Source of the DNA: Pantoea phytobeneficialis
GTDB lineage: Bacteria; Pseudomonadota; Gammaproteobacteria; Enterobacterales; Enterobacteriaceae
Assembly (NCBI RefSeq): GCF_009728735.1
Contig: NZ_CP024637.1
Location: 196,019 to 260,018 of the forward strand
Direction of reading: 5' to 3'
Length of the DNA stretch: 64,000 nucleotides
Under the pieces are notes generated by a model, which was given only the letters and a program-made list of their open reading frames with translations, made no database searches and was not told the DNA's origin. Both the position numbers and the translations under genes were made by a program. Shown here one piece after another: positions 7,623 through 16,670 of the stretch (the stretch's first letter is position 1; every line of letters starts with the position of its first letter).

Positions 7623-8978
7623 CTATCGACCGATGGCCGCCATCTGCTCAGCCGCCTGCAACAACAGATCCTCGCGACCGCGTAATGCCAGCAACTCCAT
7701 ACCAATCGGCAATCCCTGGGCGGTGAAACCGACCGGGATGCTGATGGCAGGCGCACCGGTGACCGCCGCGACCAGTGCGTTGCTGCCCGGCTGTAATTCG
7801 CCATGTCTGACCGGCGGATGCTTCACTACCGGGTAAGCCAACAGATTGATTTTACGCTGGTTAAATAGCTGAACAAGGGTTTGATATAAGGTGCGCTGGC
7901 GCAGTTGCTGGATGGCGTAGCTGTCACTGGCTTTACCGGGATGGTTAGCGCGTGCGGTGAACACCGCTTCCAGTTGTGGATGATGACGGCCAGATGCCAC
8001 CACCTCGGCCAGCGTGCGGCTCTCGGCCTGCGGTTTGTCGGCCAGCCACTCCGCCAGTGCTTCGGCAAATTCCCACGGGATGATGCTGGCTTCAGCAGCC
8101 AGGGTTTCAAGCTGTGGAAAGGCGATCGTCTGCTGATTACCCGTTTCCCCAACCAACGCCGTCACGGCAGTGTACACCGCCTGATTAATCGCTGCTTCCT
8201 CCGGGGCAAAACCCTCCTGCCACACACCGATGCGCAATGGCTCCTCAGGAGGCGGGAGCGTCTGTCCACTGAGGATCTCACTGACAAGGCGCAAGTCGGC
8301 AGGATGGCGCACCAACGCGCCAGGGATATCCTGGCTGGGCGACAGCGGCACAATACCGTCAATGCTGATCGCACCGTGGGTCATGCGCAGACCATAAAGA
8401 TGATTGAAAGCTGCGGGAATGCGCACGGAACCCGCGGTGTCGGTGCCAATCGCCAGGGGAACATAACCTGCCGCCACGGCCACCGCGGAACCGCTACTGG
8501 AGCCTCCCGGTGAATGTCCCGCCAGCCAGGCGTTATCGGTAAAACCACTGAGTGATGATGCGCCGGTAATGCCCGCCGCCAACTCGTGCATCGCCGTTTT
8601 GCCGAGTAGAACCGCGCCCTCTGCGCGCAGCGCCGTGACTAACGGCGCATCCTGTTCAGCTATAACGTGGCGCAGCAGCACCGACCCGGCGCTGGTGGGC
8701 CAACCCTGCACCGCAATGTTGTCCTTGATGAGCAGCGGAATGCCTTCCAGTCTGCGTGGGGCTTCCCCGCGACGACGGCGTGCGTCACTTTCAGTCGCCG
8801 CTGCCAGCGCCTGGTCGGCAAACAGCCAGGTGATCGCGTTGTAGCGCGGGCCATTTTGGTCGGCTTCGGCAATGCGCCGCAACGCGAATTCCGTAAGCTC
8901 ACGGGCCGTCGTGGCCCCCTGTTGTAATGCATCGGTCATGTCGCTTAGCGACGCACGAAGATACTCAGCGTATTGCAT
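7623..8978 (-). CDS. Amidase signature family enzyme
   Basis: 451 residues. The amidase signature core is plain: the Lys in PLLIKDNI, the glycine/serine-rich segment GGSSSGSAVAVAAG holding the catalytic cis-Ser and nucleophile Ser, and the following DTAGSVRIPAAFN. These form the Ser-cisSer-Lys triad that hydrolyses amide bonds. A GGAGG lies 8 nt before the ATG. The gene overlaps the upstream metallo-hydrolase by 14 bp, so both are made from one message. The substrate is unknown; aryl or short-chain amides and ureides are all possible. The divergent LysR gene beyond the hydrolase is the likely controller. Confidence 0.87.
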   Translation of the reverse strand: MQYAEYLRASLSDMTDALQQGATTARELTEFALRRIAEADQNGPRYNAITWLFADQALAAATESDARRRRGEAPRRLEGIPLLIKDNIAVQGWPTSAGSVLLRHVIAEQDAPLVTALRAEGAVLLGKTAMHELAAGITGASSLSGFTDNAWLAGHSPGGSSSGSAVAVAAGYVPLAIGTDTAGSVRIPAAFNHLYGLRMTHGAISIDGIVPLSPSQDIPGALVRHPADLRLVSEILSGQTLPPPEEPLRIGVWQEGFAPEEAAINQAVYTAVTALVGETGNQQTIAFPQLETLAAEASIIPWEFAEALAEWLADKPQAESRTLAEVVASGRHHPQLEAVFTARANHPGKASDSYAIQQLRQRTLYQTLVQLFNQRKINLLAYPVVKHPPVRHGELQPGSNALVAAVTGAPAISIPVGFTAQGLPIGMELLALRGREDLLLQAAEQMAAIGR

Positions 8979-9816
8979 CCGGTTCAGCCTCCAGCGGCAT
9001 CCAGTGGGGCAGCTCAGGGGCAGCAGAAATCACCCTGCCGCATGAGCTGGCGGAAAAATGCGAACTGAACCAGATTGCCTGATGTTGCAGGCACCAGTCT
9101 ATCGCCAGTTGCCTTGAACGCACGGCGAGCGCTTTATTCTCGCAAAACACCGAGTTCCACCGGGGAAACTGGAATTGCAGAGGATGGTGCATCACATCCC
9201 CGGAAAAAAATGCCTGTTGGCCGCGGCTGGAGAGCAGCAGCGAAGCATGATCAATGCTGTGTCCGGGGGTTGGCAGATATCGCAGCACGCCAGCAAATAA
9301 CGGCGAACCATCCACCGCCACTGTCTCAAGCTGGCCGCTGTTGATCAGCGGTAAAATGCTGTCGAGATACAACGCCTGCATGGCGGGATTTTTTTCACAT
9401 CGCGCCAGTTCAGCAGCGGAGCAGATATAACGCGCGTTGGGAAACATCGGCTGCCAGCGGCCATCCCGCCAATGGGTATTCCAGCCGACATGGTCGGTAT
9501 GAATATGCGTCATCAGCACCAGGGTCACGGCATGCGGATCAACCCCCGCCCGTACCAGACGTTGGGCATAGTCGGTTTGCAGCTGATGAAACAGCGGCTT
9601 ATGGTCGCGATCGCGCTGATTACCGGTCGCGGTATCAATAATGATGATGTCCTTGCCGGTCCTCACCACCCAACTGTGGATCGACAACGTCGCCAACTGC
9701 GGAGCCAGGCCAACGGGCATCTGCGCAAGATGATCCGGGTACAGCGCGGCGAACGGCAGCGTAGCGGTTTGTTCAGTGACTTTTTCTATCAGGCAATCGC
9801 CCACTTGAATCTTCAT
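8965..9816 (-). CDS. Metallo-beta-lactamase-fold hydrolase (lactonase-like)
   Basis: 283 residues with the zinc-binding signature THIHTDHVGW (HxHxDH), a later GHSIDHASLLL His, and FFSGDVMHHP, the bridging Asp. The layout is that of the AHL-lactonase/glyoxalase II branch, which lacks the beta-lactamase-specific loops. No signal peptide is seen, so it is cytosolic. It is the first gene of a two-gene operon with an amidase; the GGAGG before its ATG is strong. A joint role in opening and hydrolysing a lactone- or amide-bearing plant metabolite is an inference. Quorum quenching is an alternative. Confidence 0.82.
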   Translation of the reverse strand: MKIQVGDCLIEKVTEQTATLPFAALYPDHLAQMPVGLAPQLATLSIHSWVVRTGKDIIIIDTATGNQRDRDHKPLFHQLQTDYAQRLVRAGVDPHAVTLVLMTHIHTDHVGWNTHWRDGRWQPMFPNARYICSAAELARCEKNPAMQALYLDSILPLINSGQLETVAVDGSPLFAGVLRYLPTPGHSIDHASLLLSSRGQQAFFSGDVMHHPLQFQFPRWNSVFCENKALAVRSRQLAIDWCLQHQAIWFSSHFSASSCGRVISAAPELPHWMPLEAEPDAIR

Positions 9817-9886
9817 TTATGCCTCCCGGCTAACCTGTATTGCCACTATACTCAGGTGAATATCATTATTTAAATCGATTAGAATC

Positions 9887-10816
9887 ATGGAAATCATCAA
9901 CGAAAATGATTTAAGTCGCGTCGATCTTAACCTGTTGGTGGTGCTGCTGGTGATGTATGAAGCGCGCAGCGTGACAGGGGCGGCGCAGCGTTTATATCTA
10001 GGACAGCCCGCGCTGAGTGCGGCATTGAAAAGGTTGCGTGCGATGTTTGGCGATCCGTTGTTTGTCCGTTCCTCACAGGGGATGATACCGACCCCGCGCG
10101 CCGAACAACTGGTACAACAATTTGCGCCCTTGTTGCAGGGGATGCATCGTGCGATTTTCAGCAAGCCCGCCTTCAACCCGCGTCAGGATCGCTACAGTTT
10201 TCGTCTGGCTATGAGCGACTGGATTGAGCAGTGGTTGATGCCGGATTTACTGGCTGAATTGTTGGTGGATGCGCCGCAGGTGGATATCACCGTTCTGACA
10301 GCCGATCCCTGGCAGGTCACGCCCTTAATGGAGAAGCAACAGGCCGATGTGGCGGTGACGGTCGGCAACCCGGTCAGTCGCGATCTGACGCGCGCAGAGA
10401 TTGCCAGCGCCGGATTCAGCACCCTTTGGGATAGCCAGCAAATTGCCCTGACTGCTGCGCTGACGCTGGCAGAGTTTGTCCGGTACGAGCATGTGCTGGT
10501 GTCATATCGCGGCGCAAATGAAAGCGCGCTGGATGAACAGCTCCAGCAGCAGGGTGTTGCCCGCCGCGTGCGTTACGTCACGCCGCATTTTTCCGCATTG
10601 CCGCTGATGCTGAAGCGTTTACCGTTGTTTGCTACCGTGCCGCAGGGGCTGGTGAGCAACTGGTGCGAGCGTTTTGGCCTGCGTGCGGCCCCGGTACCGG
10701 TTGCAATGCCCGATTATCAATTGTCCCTGTTGTGGCATAACGCGCGCCACGACGATGACGCGAATCGCTGGATACGGGACAAGCTGCACCAGCTATTGCT
10801 GCGCAAACGGTTATAG
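9887..10816 (+). CDS. LysR-family transcriptional regulator (NodD/LeuO-like subgroup)
   Basis: 309 residues. The N-terminus LSRVDLNLLVVLLVMYEARS leads into the helix-turn-helix with LGQPALSAALKRLRAMFGDP. The DLNLL start and the LFVRSSQGMIPTPRA segment mark the NodD/LeuO/PnbR subgroup. It diverges from the metallo-hydrolase/amidase operon with only about 70 bp between start codons, so it probably controls that operon. The C-terminal effector domain is complete. The following SDR gene is convergent, its stop lying 5 bp away. Confidence 0.85.
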   Translation: MEIINENDLSRVDLNLLVVLLVMYEARSVTGAAQRLYLGQPALSAALKRLRAMFGDPLFVRSSQGMIPTPRAEQLVQQFAPLLQGMHRAIFSKPAFNPRQDRYSFRLAMSDWIEQWLMPDLLAELLVDAPQVDITVLTADPWQVTPLMEKQQADVAVTVGNPVSRDLTRAEIASAGFSTLWDSQQIALTAALTLAEFVRYEHVLVSYRGANESALDEQLQQQGVARRVRYVTPHFSALPLMLKRLPLFATVPQGLVSNWCERFGLRAAPVPVAMPDYQLSLLWHNARHDDDANRWIRDKLHQLLLRKRL

Positions 10817-10821
10817 CGTGG

Positions 10822-11523
10822 TTACCACGGCACCACGCGACCCAGATAGTCGAGATAATGCAACCCGGTGCGACCTTGCCAGGCTTCCATCGTGTTCAGC
10901 AGGTTAGGGATACTTTCGTCAATACTCAGCCGGGCTTCCGGGCCGCCCATATCGGTACGTACCCAGCCGGGAGCCATCAGCAATAAGGTGCGTCCATCTT
11001 CCTGATGACGTGCGGCAAAACTGCGCATCAGCATATTCAGGGCGGCTTTGCTGCCGCGATACACTTCATAGTTGCCATTGGTGTTATTGGTCAGGCTGCC
11101 CTGGCCGGATGACATCACCGCGATGGTACCGGAGGGGATGACATTATCTTTAAAGGCTTCGATCACCCGTAACGGGCTGAGCGCATTGGTCACCATCACG
11201 CGAATAAATTCGTCGGTGCTGACATCAGCAATGGTTTCGCCATCGTTGTTTTTCACCCCGGCGTTAACAAACAGCATGTCGAACTCACACCCCAGCAGAC
11301 GTTGATGCAGTGCCGACACCTGTTCCGGTACGGTGATATCGACGCGTTGCACACGTAACGTTGTCGGATAGCGCGTGGCCAACGCCTCCAGCCGCGCCGT
11401 TGAATGTTGACGTCCGGTTGCCACCACCTGATAGCCGCGCTGCAACATGGTTTCGGCAAGGGCATAACCCAGCCCGCGCGATGCGCCAATCAGCAATACG
11501 CTTGGGGTTGATGATGTGGTCAT
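10822..11523 (-). CDS. Short-chain dehydrogenase/reductase
   Basis: 233 residues. The Rossmann nucleotide loop is present as GASRGLGYA near the N-terminus, NAG as FVNAGVKN, the catalytic Ser as VMSSGQGS, and the Tyr-x-x-x-Lys pair as YEVYRGSKAA. These are the hallmarks of classical SDR enzymes that oxidise or reduce alcohol/carbonyl groups with NAD(P). CAGGAG precedes the ATG. A LysR gene is divergent across about 135 bp and is the likely regulator. The substrate cannot be predicted. Confidence 0.87.
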   Translation of the reverse strand: MTTSSTPSVLLIGASRGLGYALAETMLQRGYQVVATGRQHSTARLEALATRYPTTLRVQRVDITVPEQVSALHQRLLGCEFDMLFVNAGVKNNDGETIADVSTDEFIRVMVTNALSPLRVIEAFKDNVIPSGTIAVMSSGQGSLTNNTNGNYEVYRGSKAALNMLMRSFAARHQEDGRTLLLMAPGWVRTDMGGPEARLSIDESIPNLLNTMEAWQGRTGLHYLDYLGRVVPW

Positions 11524-11657
11524 AGAAATCTCCTGTGATGAGGTTTGCGTCAGTCAGTGTAGCGCTGAGGCATAGCAGGCGGAACACGCAGGTTGTGCAT
11601 TAATTACCTGCATCAAACGCCTTGTTTCATGACCGGCAATCAGCGAGGATGGGGGGC

Positions 11658-12572
11658 ATGAATGAACCCGATCTGAATCTCCTGCTCGCGCTCGATGCGC
11701 TGCTGGCGGAAGGCAGCGTTATCGGCGCTGCCCGCCGTCTTGGCTTAAGTGAATCTGCCATGAGTCGCACGCTGGGCCGTCTGCGTATCACCACCGGTGA
11801 TGCGCTACTGGTACGCGCCGGGCGTAAGATGGTTTTGACCCCTTACGCAGAGGCGATCCGGCAGCGTACGCAGCAGAGCCTGGCTGAGGCGCGAGCCTTG
11901 CTGCAACCGGCGGAAACCGTGCTGGATCTCGCCAGGCTGGAGCGACAGTTTGTGTTGCGCACCAACGAAGGGTTTGTCGAAGCGTTTGGTGGCATCCTGA
12001 TTGGGGCGGTCGCGCAGCTTGCGCCTGGGGTTCGGCTGGATTTCGTCGCCAAACCGGAGAAAAGTTCCCGCGATCTGCGCGAAGGCCGCATTGATCTGGA
12101 CATTGGCGTGCTGGGGAATATGGGGCCGGAAATTCGTATGCAGGCGCTGTTTCGCGACCGTTTTATCGGCGTGGTACGGCAAGGACATCCGCTGACCCAG
12201 CAGGTGACACTAAGCCAACTGGCCGCCTTCGGACATATTGTTGCCTCACGACGCGGCGAACTGGGCGGGCCGGTACATGACGCGTTGGTGGCAGCGGGTT
12301 ACACGCGCCAGATTGCCGCCGTTGTGCCCGCGTTTTCCTCGGCAGTGGCCATCGCCCAACACTCAGATTTGGTGGCGCTGGTGCCGCGTTCGTTGTTTCT
12401 CCATCATCCGTTGATTAAAAACAATCCGATGCTGGCAAGTTTTGCATTGCCGTTCAGTACCCCGGAAATGACGGTGGCGCAGTTTTGGCATCCACGGCTG
12501 GACAATGACGCGGCTCACCGCTGGTTAAGAGGGCGCGTACATGACCTGATCTCAGCCTGTGGCAACACGTAG
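11658..12572 (+). CDS. LysR-family transcriptional regulator
   Basis: 304 residues from the ATG at 11658, preceded by GAGG; a start 36 bp upstream is possible but has no clear ribosome site. The helix-turn-helix contains VIGAARRLGLSESAMSRTLG, again in the NodD/LeuO-like subgroup (PDLNLLLALDALL). It is divergent from the SDR gene. The TAG stop codon (12570-12572) lies inside the left arm of a REP element, so the last codons and stop come from the repeat edge, a sign that the element inserted at or trimmed the gene's end. Confidence 0.85.
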   Translation: MNEPDLNLLLALDALLAEGSVIGAARRLGLSESAMSRTLGRLRITTGDALLVRAGRKMVLTPYAEAIRQRTQQSLAEARALLQPAETVLDLARLERQFVLRTNEGFVEAFGGILIGAVAQLAPGVRLDFVAKPEKSSRDLREGRIDLDIGVLGNMGPEIRMQALFRDRFIGVVRQGHPLTQQVTLSQLAAFGHIVASRRGELGGPVHDALVAAGYTRQIAAVVPAFSSAVAIAQHSDLVALVPRSLFLHHPLIKNNPMLASFALPFSTPEMTVAQFWHPRLDNDAAHRWLRGRVHDLISACGNT

Positions 12573-12641
12573 CGGCGCGATTTATCGCGCTATCCTGTGC
12601 GCGGCGCAAGAAAAATACGCGCGATAAATCGCACCGCCACG
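12568..12641. repeat. REP-type palindromic element, complete pair (copy 2)
   Basis: Arms at 12568-12590 and 12619-12641; the right arm has two substitutions relative to the consensus (CGCACCGCCACG). It separates the convergent LysR and ABC-ATPase genes and provides the LysR stop codon. Confidence 0.85.
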
Positions 12642-12646
12642 AGAAT

Positions 12647-13684
12647 TTAGGCTGATAACACCCGGCTGTTCGCCACATCCCAGTTCAACGATACCTGATC
12701 ACCAATGGCCCCGGCAGACACGCCGCTGCTGCGCACAATAAAACGTGCACCGTTTGCAAGTGTCACCACCACACGGGTTTCTGAACCGGCATAGATACGC
12801 TCGCTGATTTTGCCATGCAACAACGCCTGGTCGGCGGAGCAGAGCTGAATATGCTCCGGACGGATTACCAGTGCAGCATTGCCACTGGCCGCCATCCCAG
12901 GCAGCGCAAAGGCTCCCTGCGGTGTTACCAGGCTGCCATTTTGCACTTCTCCCTGCAAAATATTCGACAGACCAATAAATTCGGCGACAAAGGTCGAATT
13001 CGGCTGTTGATAAATGGCTTCCGGTGTATCTATCTGGGCGATTTTCCCTTCGTTCATCAGGCAGATGCGATCCGATAACGCCAGCGCCTCCTCCTGATCG
13101 TGGGTGACGAAAATAATGGTCGCGCCGGATTCACGGTGAATGCGCTTAATTTCCATCTGCATGGTTTCACGCAGTTTACGGTCCAGCGCACCGAGCGGCT
13201 CATCCATCAGGATCACGCTCGGTTGATACACCAGACAACGGGCCAAAGCGACACGTTGCTGCTGCCCACCGGACAGCGCACGCGGAAAGCGTTTGGCGGC
13301 ATGACCGAGTTCGACCATCTCCAGTGCCGCTTTAACTTTGCGCGCAATCTCTGCCGCAGGCATCCGCCGCATGCGCAGAGGAAAGCCGACGTTCTCTTCC
13401 AGCGTCAGATGCGGAAACAACGCGTAGTTCTGAAACACCACGCCAATATCACGCTGGTGGACGGGCGTCCATGTCTCGTCGCGACCATCGATTAACAACC
13501 GCCCGGCGGTAGGCTCCGTCAGACCGCTGATGATTTGCAGCAGGGTGGTTTTACCGGAACCGGATGGCCCAAGCAGGGTCAGCAATTCCCCGCTGTGTAC
13601 CGCAAGATCAAGGTTTTGTAACACCGTGGTCTGGCCATAGGCTTTGCCGATCTGTTCAGCCTGTACTTTGGTGGTTGTGGACAT
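12647..13684 (-). CDS. ABC transporter ATP-binding protein (PotA/FbpC-like)
   Basis: 345 residues from the ATG at 13684, which follows AAGGAGAAAAAT. Walker A is GPSGSGKTT, the signature is LSGGQQQRVALARCLV, Walker B is VILMDEPLGALD, and the H-loop is VTHDQEEALALS. A C-terminal TOBE-like domain (about residues 270-345) is typical of the spermidine/putrescine, ferric and sugar importers. It is the last gene of a four-gene operon with a GH3 beta-glucosidase, a binding protein and a fused permease, and energises that importer. Confidence 0.88.
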   Translation of the reverse strand: MSTTTKVQAEQIGKAYGQTTVLQNLDLAVHSGELLTLLGPSGSGKTTLLQIISGLTEPTAGRLLIDGRDETWTPVHQRDIGVVFQNYALFPHLTLEENVGFPLRMRRMPAAEIARKVKAALEMVELGHAAKRFPRALSGGQQQRVALARCLVYQPSVILMDEPLGALDRKLRETMQMEIKRIHRESGATIIFVTHDQEEALALSDRICLMNEGKIAQIDTPEAIYQQPNSTFVAEFIGLSNILQGEVQNGSLVTPQGAFALPGMAASGNAALVIRPEHIQLCSADQALLHGKISERIYAGSETRVVVTLANGARFIVRSSGVSAGAIGDQVSLNWDVANSRVLSA

Positions 13685-13694
13685 ATTTTTCTCC

Positions 13695-15458
13695 TTACAA
13701 GGCTTCGGCTTTACGGCGCGAGCGTTCAGCAACAATAAACAACAACGTCACCACGGTGAGAATTAACACCGATGCGGCAGCCAGCGTGGGGGTGACCGAC
13801 AGCAACACGTCATCCCACATCTGTTTCGGCAGCGTTTGTTTCACGCCACCCCCGACGAACAACGCCACCGTCAACTCTTCAAACGAGTTAAGGAAGCCAA
13901 AGATAAACGCCGCCACCATGCTGCTTTTGATCAGCGGTAGGGTAATGCTCCAGATTACCCGCAGCCGGTTGGCCCCGAGCGTGCCCGCGGCCTGATCAAG
14001 TCGCCAGTCGTAATGTTTGAAGGTGGTGAGGATGATGATAAACACCACCGGAATCGCCATCACGGTATGGCCGAGAATGATGCCCAGATCCGACCCCACC
14101 AGCCCGAGCGTGGCAAATAAGTAAAACAGCGCCACGGCAGTCACGATATTCGGCACAATCATCGGCAACAGGAAGGTCATCACGACCAGGCTGCCGCTCT
14201 TGCCCTGATGACGCGCCAGACCAAAGGCGGCGGTGGTGGCAATCATCACCGCCAGCACACCGGTCACCAGCGCGATGCCAAAGGAGCGTGCGGTTGCGCC
14301 CATCCAGATCGGGGATGACAGATAGGTTTCCATCCAGCGAAGCGAAAAGCCGGGTGGGGGGAATTGCAGGAAGCTGGAGCTGCTGAACGCCATCGGTAAA
14401 AACGACACCACCGGCAACACCAGTACGGCAATCACCAGCGCGCTAAATAACGTCAGCAGCCAGCCGAAGCGAGGTTTGCCCGGTAGCCGGTGCAGCAAGG
14501 TCGCGACGCCATCAAACAGTCGTGCCACTACCGCAACCAACGCAAAGCCCAGGGCACGGATCCGCGGGCTGCTGGCGTGGCCTTCGCCACCGGCGATCGA
14601 CGACATACCAAACAACTTGTCGTAGCAAAAACACACCAGCAACGTCACCACCAGCAGCATCATGGCGATAGCACCCGCCAGCCGCCAGTTAAGCAACTGC
14701 TGAACCTGAGTAATTAACAGTTGTCCGATCACCGAATCCTGCGGGCTACCCAGCAGCGCTGGAGTAATAAAGAAGCCGAGCGAACCAATAAAAATCAGCA
14801 GACAAGCCGCGACTAACCCCGGCATCGACAGGGGAAAGAAGATGCGCCAGAACGCATTCACGCGTGATGCCCCCAGCGTATGCGCGGCAGGCAGCAGACG
14901 ACTGTCAACGTTGGTCATGGTCGGGAGCATGGTTATGATCGCCAGTGGCAGCATGCTATGCACCATCGCGAACACCACCACGCCGCGCGTATACAACACG
15001 TTGAGCGGTTGATCGGCACCCAGACCCATCAGGATCTCGGACAAAATGCCACGGCGCGACAGCAGCACCATCCAGGCGAAGTTTTTCAGCAACGCGCTGG
15101 TCCAGAACGGCAGCAGGATCAGCCACATCAGACGGCGGCGGGTATTTTCACTGCGTTGCGCCAGCCAGTAAGCCACCGGATAGCCAATCAGCAGGCAAGC
15201 CAGGGTGGTCTGCAAGGCAATGACGAAGGTGTTCAACGTCACTTTGACGTAAATACCTGCGCCAAACATCTGGCTCCAGACATCCAGTGAGAACTGACCA
15301 TCGCTATTCTGAAAACTCAGCAACATCAGTTTGAGCGTTGGCCAGGCGAGAAAGATGGCCAGAAACAGCAGGCCAGGCGCGGTGAGCCACAATGGATGCA
15401 ACCTTGGGCGCTGGCGACGGGCGTTATTTTTCGCCGCAGGTGTAGCAAATTCAGTCAA
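13695..15458 (-). CDS. Fused ABC transporter permease, two BPD domains (FbpB-like)
   Basis: 587 residues from a TTG at 15458 that sits 8 nt after CTGGAGG; an in-frame TTG at 15488 would add ten residues but lies inside the hairpin and lacks a ribosome site. About twelve hydrophobic helices form two permease halves. EAA-type loops are at TLGASRVNAFWRIFFP and TLGANRLRVIWSITLP, one per half. Fused permeases of this type serve ferric-ion, phosphonate, sugar-phosphate and polyamine-like importers. It sits between the binding protein and the ATPase in one operon. Confidence 0.85.
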   Translation of the reverse strand: MTEFATPAAKNNARRQRPRLHPLWLTAPGLLFLAIFLAWPTLKLMLLSFQNSDGQFSLDVWSQMFGAGIYVKVTLNTFVIALQTTLACLLIGYPVAYWLAQRSENTRRRLMWLILLPFWTSALLKNFAWMVLLSRRGILSEILMGLGADQPLNVLYTRGVVVFAMVHSMLPLAIITMLPTMTNVDSRLLPAAHTLGASRVNAFWRIFFPLSMPGLVAACLLIFIGSLGFFITPALLGSPQDSVIGQLLITQVQQLLNWRLAGAIAMMLLVVTLLVCFCYDKLFGMSSIAGGEGHASSPRIRALGFALVAVVARLFDGVATLLHRLPGKPRFGWLLTLFSALVIAVLVLPVVSFLPMAFSSSSFLQFPPPGFSLRWMETYLSSPIWMGATARSFGIALVTGVLAVMIATTAAFGLARHQGKSGSLVVMTFLLPMIVPNIVTAVALFYLFATLGLVGSDLGIILGHTVMAIPVVFIIILTTFKHYDWRLDQAAGTLGANRLRVIWSITLPLIKSSMVAAFIFGFLNSFEELTVALFVGGGVKQTLPKQMWDDVLLSVTPTLAAASVLILTVVTLLFIVAERSRRKAEAL

Positions 15459-15477
15459 GAATAATTCCTCCAGGGTA

Positions 15478-15496
15478 AGAGGGCGCAAGGCCCTCT
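15478..15496 (-). promoter_or_regulatory. Intercistronic hairpin before the permease start
   Basis: Perfect 7-bp GC-rich stem (AGAGGGC/GCCCTCT, loop of 5) between the binding-protein stop and the permease TTG start, with no T-tract. It may protect the upstream message or lower permease expression relative to the binding protein. Confidence 0.5.
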
Positions 15497-15502
15497 ACCG
15501 GA

Positions 15503-16597
15503 TCAACTCATTACCCATTTCTCGAAGCGTTCAGTCAGCGCGACCTGATGTTCACCCCAATAATCAGCACCAATCAGTTGCAGCTGTTTGATGTGATCTG
15601 GCGCGGTCGGTAACAGCGCAGCTTTCTTTTTATCAATAAACTCATAGGCTTTGATGTTGGTCGGGCCGCAAGCCAGGTCGTTGGTGTAGAGTGACTGGCG
15701 TTTGGCGTCCATGCAGAACTGAATAAACTGGCGTGCAGCGTCCAGTTTCGGGCTTCCGTGTGGGATGGTGAAGCCGTCGATATTGTACAGTCCCTGATCC
15801 CAGGCAATGGCGGCGGGGGCGCCACCGTCGATGGCGGTTTGTGCGCGAGTGCTCCAGATGCTTAGCATATCCAGCTCGCCGCTCTGCAACAGTTGGGTTG
15901 CCTGCGCACCGCCGGTCCACCAGATATCGATGCTCTTGCGGATTTTATCGAGGCTGCGGAAGGCACGATCAACATCCAGCGGATAAAGCTGTTTCGGATC
16001 GACACCGTCTGCCATCAGCGCCACTTCCAGCGTACAGATCGGGCTGCGCCACAGGCCGCGACGACCTTTGAATTTTTCGGCGTTCCAGAAATCAACCCAG
16101 TTCTGCGGGCCATTGTTGCTGGCGAAGGTATCCGTGCGGTAGCCGAGCGCCAGCGCGAAGATGCTGACGCCGCCAAATTGTTTGGTGATGGAACCCGGCA
16201 CATAGTCCTGCGGATTGCTCACCGTCACATTGATATCTTCCAGATAAGTTTTTGGCTCTTTATTGAGACGCACCAGATGTTCCGGATTAAGCAGTGCCAC
16301 ATCAAACAGATAATTTTTGGTATCGACCATCATCTGGAACTGCGGCACCGGATCGGGGCCGAGCACGGTATTGATGATTTTGATACCGGTGGCTTCCTCG
16401 AACGGTTGGTAAAATGCCTTGCTGAAGCCGGTGCCGTAAGCACCGCCCACGTCGGCCACCGTCAGGGTTTTCACCTCAGCAGCTCGCGCCGGACGGGTGA
16501 TGATCATCGGTGCCAGCGATGCGACGGCCGCGGCCCCCAGACCCAGTTTCAGCGCGTCACGCCGGGTGTACTGACCTTTCTCTGCCATCTTTTTCAT
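15503..16597 (-). CDS. ABC transporter substrate-binding protein, Tat-type leader (PotD-like family)
   Basis: 364 residues from the ATG at 16597 (5 nt after AGAGGG); an ATG 15 bp upstream is weaker. The leader has twin arginines, YTRRDALKLGLGAAAVAS, then a hydrophobic stretch and ARA-AE cleavage site, suggesting Tat export. The mature part resembles the PotD/spermidine-putrescine class of binding proteins: TVADVGGAYGTGF, later DVALLNPEHL, and LDMLSIWSTRAQT. It is encoded between a GH3 glucosidase and a fused permease, so the ligand may be a glycoside or its small-molecule aglycone rather than a polyamine. The ligand remains unknown. Confidence 0.8.
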   Translation of the reverse strand: MKKMAEKGQYTRRDALKLGLGAAAVASLAPMIITRPARAAEVKTLTVADVGGAYGTGFSKAFYQPFEEATGIKIINTVLGPDPVPQFQMMVDTKNYLFDVALLNPEHLVRLNKEPKTYLEDINVTVSNPQDYVPGSITKQFGGVSIFALALGYRTDTFASNNGPQNWVDFWNAEKFKGRRGLWRSPICTLEVALMADGVDPKQLYPLDVDRAFRSLDKIRKSIDIWWTGGAQATQLLQSGELDMLSIWSTRAQTAIDGGAPAAIAWDQGLYNIDGFTIPHGSPKLDAARQFIQFCMDAKRQSLYTNDLACGPTNIKAYEFIDKKKAALLPTAPDHIKQLQLIGADYWGEHQVALTERFEKWVMS

Positions 16598-16632
16598 TAG
16601 TACCCTCTGCATAGCTTGTTGTTATGTTTATT

Positions 16633-16655
16633 GCCCGCGCCAGGCGGGCCTTTTT
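16633..16655 (+). terminator. GC-rich hairpin with T-tract, antisense to the operon
   Basis: Stem GCCCGC/GCGGGC with a 5-nt loop followed by CTTTTT on the plus strand. Both flanking genes are on the minus strand, so as an intrinsic terminator it would stop antisense transcription. On the minus strand it is only a stem without T-tract between the GH3 and binding-protein genes. Confidence 0.5.
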
Positions 16656-16670
16656 CCTGGTGCTGACCGG

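Noticed and set aside
15893..16600. A 235-codon plus-strand open frame opposite the Tat-type binding protein
   Set aside because: No ribosome site and no recognisable domain; the binding protein on the other strand is intact.
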